Source: Lycorma delicatula (taxonomy: Eukaryota; Arthropoda; Insecta; Hemiptera; Fulgoridae). From it: 64,000 nucleotides of DNA. The translations under genes and the position numbers were made by a program. Of the stretch, positions 61,001-64,000 are shown piece after piece (the first letter of the stretch is position 1; each line of letters begins with the position of its first letter). The stretch covers positions 69,094,029 to 69,158,028 of the forward strand of contig NC_134456.1 in NCBI RefSeq assembly GCF_047948215.1, written 5' to 3'. The notes under the pieces were generated by a model. The model was not told the origin of the DNA and did not search any database. It saw nothing but the letters and a program-made list of their open reading frames with translations.

Positions 61001-63348
61001 ATTTTACTCATACATTTATATTACATTACATAGAAATATTGCTGTAAACTACGTCTATCTAGACTTTAGAGGTGTATTTGCTAACTTTATGCGAGTTTTT
61101 ACATGAATGTCTACCGCATTCCAAGCACCTTATTTAACAGTCAACTAAATATCTGTTCTTGAATATTTTGCTGATCCCTACATCCATATTTATCTAGATA
61201 TTTCTATCTGATTTTTTTAAAGAAATAAAGTTGTAGCATCTAACAACACTTCTTAGTATCAAATCACTTTCCATTTACTAAAATAAAATAAAAGGAAACT
61301 GGATCCGATTGATAAGAGACGTTATTAGTTAGTCCTTGTTTTATGATATATTGTTTTTAAAAAAATTACTAATAGATAGATAAATAATTTACGACCGGTC
61401 GTTTTGTTCCGTGCTCTTTCACGAGCTCAGAATTTAAAGTAAAGCATTATAAAACTATTGTCTGTTTGTAAATTAAACAAGTTCCGTTAATGGTAAAGTT
61501 TTGTTATAAAATATTTACGCTTAATGTAAGTACTTCAAGAAGTTTGGAAACGACTGCAGAAATTGTATTTGCTTTATTCCTGATCTTATAACACTATCTT
61601 ATAATGTGTCTTTGTTGTCGTTTAAATAATTATTTGAATATTGTATAATATCTACACAATCGTCGAAACCAAAGCAGTATGGCATATGTATTTAATATGG
61701 GCAAATATTTGCCCGTACATGGAGCAGTTTGCTGCGGCAGTTCCAACAACCGATTACGTCAAGAGCTTTACCCAGCTTTTTGTATGACCTGTTTGCTTCT
61801 ACCAGTTTTAGACAATTGACAATGATTACATAAGAGTTTAATTTTGTTTCGTATTCATTGACACTTTACCTGCATGTTCCTTACTACTATCCGTTAATTT
61901 CTTTAAGCTAATAAATTCGCCAATAATTTCACTTTTGAATATTTCTGTTTTCAACTCGGTAATAGCCTTTTTTTAATTGTATTTCCTTGTATTTTGTTTT
62001 CGAATTTAAGATTTAGTTTAATTTTAATGTAAAATTTAATTAAAATTCATTGGAAAAAAAAATTATAATAATATGAAGTCTACTTAGTATAAAATTCGGT
62101 TAGTTTTTTTTTAATACTGTTATTGCTGTACGCTTGAAATGTAAATTATAAACATAATAAAATAAAATTTAAATTATGTTTAAAATTAGGTTATTTTTTT
62201 CAATGGGGCTTATTTATTCAATATAATATTTAATACACAAAATACATTTGTTAATAAAAAACATATAAAATTCCTACTTAAAAAAAAAAAAATTGCGTTA
62301 GATTTTCGGAATAATTTATTTAATTTTTGTGATTTAATTTCTAATTTATTTCTTAGAACCTTATAAAGATATTTCATTCGATGTAAGCGACTTATGTCAG
62401 AATTCAAGTAAAAGAAACATCAACCTTTTAAACACAGCGTTAGAAAAAGATTTTATTTAATAAATCCATTACAAGCTAATGGATTCTCTGTTTAACTTTC
62501 AAAATATGTTTTATTTCTTCTTTGTATAAAAAATTTTGAAACAGAATAGCTTAGGCATATCCTATTGAATTTCTTCAATGAAAAGATTATTCATAAAAAT
62601 ATCGAGGTTATTTTTTATTAAAATGAAGAAAAACTTTTAAATATTAAAAAGCTGATTGTCAGTGTGAAATCGGGGAGGGAAATGAAAAGATTTTTGTGGA
62701 AATACTTAAATGGATTTATTGCGTAAACTGGATTAAGCCGAGATGTACTCCATGTCAAGCTCTCAGGTCTATAGAATAATCTTACTAATTTTCAGGGAAT
62801 ACGTTCCTTTTTGGGTACGAAGGGACAATTGATGGTGGCCACAATGGCGCAATATTCCCCACCCTAATAACTCAGCCTGAAGAGATTGCTTTCGCCCCAC
62901 CCAGTAGTCAACAATACATTTGCTTTAACTACGGGTTAACTTTAACGAGTTTAGGGTACACATAAGACTACAACTTACATTTAGTCCCGTTCCTTCTGCA
63001 ACAGGGCTTAATTAAATTCGTGTCTCCAACTTTTGCTGATAAGCATTGGAATATTTTCCGCTGTATTTACCTAACCCATATAATTATTCTGATTCCAATT
63101 GCTACACAACACATCAATTTTTATTCGTTCTCTTAAATTCATTTATACTGTCGTATCATTAATAAATGTAAATATATTGCTTTATATATTTACTACTTAA
63201 CTATTAAGAGCTGTATTATGATTTCTACTGAAAACTATTAACCAAAAAAATTAATTTAATTAAATAACGTCTTAAATTTTATCTTCTCTAGAGTTTAATG
63301 AATTTTACAGCTCTTAAAAAAAAAAGAAGATTAACTTAGTACATTTTT
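58044..63348. other. No gene seen; one decayed tRNA-like scrap
   Basis: Mostly AT-rich. At about 59335-59400 the words CCTGACAGGATTCGAATGAA and following bases resemble the head of the type 2 SINE, inverted and decayed. At 60450-60545 a GC-richer patch carries CAGCTG and GTACGCGCGC but no frame. No exon was recognised. Confidence 0.4.
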
Positions 63349-63985
63349 ACTTCCTTGTACGAAGTAAAGGAAGTAAAAAAAAATTTAGGTTTTCAGATTT
63401 CAAAGGAAATATCCATTTTAACCATCCCTGAATCCATTTTGACTAGTTTCGGCGTGACGTCTCAATGTACGTACGTATGTATCTCGCATAATTCAAAAAC
63501 GATTAGTTGTAGGATGTTGAAATTTTGGATTTAGGACTGTTGTAACGTCTAGTTGTGCACCTCCCCTTTTGATTGCAATCGACTGTCTCCAAAAAATCCC
63601 AAAATCCAAAAATTTGGGATTTTGGACTTTTTCTTAAATGCAGTAACAAGCCTTCATTGAGATCTTTTCAACGATAAGTCGTACTTATTTACCAGAGTAC
63701 TTATTGGTTCCAGAGTTATAACCAAATGAAATTATAATTAATGAAATGTTTGGATCTTATAAGGGCACATCGGTTTGAATCAAACTTCAGCTCCTTTTTT
63801 TTTAACTTTTTTGTAGTTTAAATATACTGATTTATTAGTAATTAACTAAACTGTGATTGTAAAAAAATTACGATAAATAATTATTCAATTTAAAAAAAAT
63901 CCGAAATTATTAATGAAATAAAATTTTATGTACTTTTCATTTTAGAAAAATGTGTATATGCAATTTAATAGCCGTACAAGGAAGT
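63349..63985 (-). mobile_element. TIR element family, copy C (complete, 637 bp)
   Basis: Perfect 13-bp terminal inverted repeats: ACTTCCTTGTACG at the left end and CGTACAAGGAAGT at 63973-63985. Directly inside the left TIR the sequence goes on as AAGTAAAGGAAGT, making that end a palindrome by itself. The body includes GGAAATATCCATTTTAACCA, CAAAAACGATTAGTTGTAGG and, near 63570-63620, a run of related words CCAAAAAATCCCAAAATCC / AAATTTGGGATTTTGGAC that can fold back. There is no reading frame of note. The size and TIRs fit a non-autonomous DNA transposon. A clear target duplication is not visible (left flank ATTTTT, right flank TATGTG). Confidence 0.8.
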
Positions 63986-64000
63986 TATGTGGTGCCCACA

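Noticed and set aside
1..64000. CRISPR arrays, operons, riboswitches and bacterial promoters
   Set aside because: No regularly spaced repeats or tightly packed genes; splice signals and LINE/SINE content show a eukaryotic nuclear genome.

Overview
The window looks like a piece of a large, AT-rich, repeat-laden insect nuclear genome. The evidence is long AT-rich non-coding stretches, GT-AG exon signals, decayed Jockey-type and other LINEs, several mariner/Tc1 transposon families and tRNA-derived SINEs. I favour Hemiptera from the general character of the repeats, but that is a weak inference and I did not recognise the species. No bacterial operon, CRISPR array, rRNA or functional tRNA gene is visible.

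Host coding content is sparse. The best host gene piece is one 165-bp internal exon at 411-575 (+). It has clean splice sites, is phase 1-1, and encodes the C-terminal half of an immunoglobulin domain of a neuronal cell-surface type protein (sidestep/beat-like is my guess). Much of the following sequence could be its giant intron or intergenic DNA. Three weaker coding candidates lie on the minus strand: a GC-rich possible first exon at 9560-9667 ending in a consensus donor, a cysteine-containing terminal ORF at 16181-16426, and a MADF/Myb-SANT-like fragment at 25897-26400 whose two halves sit in different frames across a T6 run.

The rest is mostly a graveyard of mobile elements. From left to right: a tRNA-SINE (1477-1790, -); the 5' part of a mariner-like element (2927-3440, +); a cluster of perfect or near-perfect hairpins sharing a CACT loop (3503-3635); a TIR/foldback element copy (3958-4501); a 540-bp foldback element (7615-8160); a mariner-like pseudogene (14590-15480, -); a 258-bp 5'-truncated LINE with a 9-bp target duplication (20650-20907, +); a SINE head (21205-21308, -); a truncated mariner (23105-23690, +); a nearly whole decayed mariner with recognisable TIRs (26466-27541, +); another mariner pseudogene (29590-30760, +); a SINE with a perfect 9-bp target duplication (30877-31181, +); a Tc1-like transposase remnant (31335-32010, -); an unusual GC-rich block (36180-36560); a repeat cluster (36883-37155); a 2.25-kb LINE with endonuclease and reverse transcriptase parts (41256-43510, -); a nearly complete decayed Jockey-type LINE (about 44318-47605, +); a second SINE type (47735-47880, -); an orphan LINE ORF1 without ORF2 (53547-55110, -); and two more copies of the TIR element (55241-55499; 63349-63985, the latter complete with 13-bp perfect TIRs).

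None of the transposase or reverse transcriptase frames is intact. The elements are dead copies, and damage often falls on catalytic or zinc-binding codons through single transitions. The observations most worth following are the hairpin cluster, the TIR element family, the two SINE types that share one 3' tail, the MADF frameshift candidate and the two GC-richer minus-strand candidate exons.
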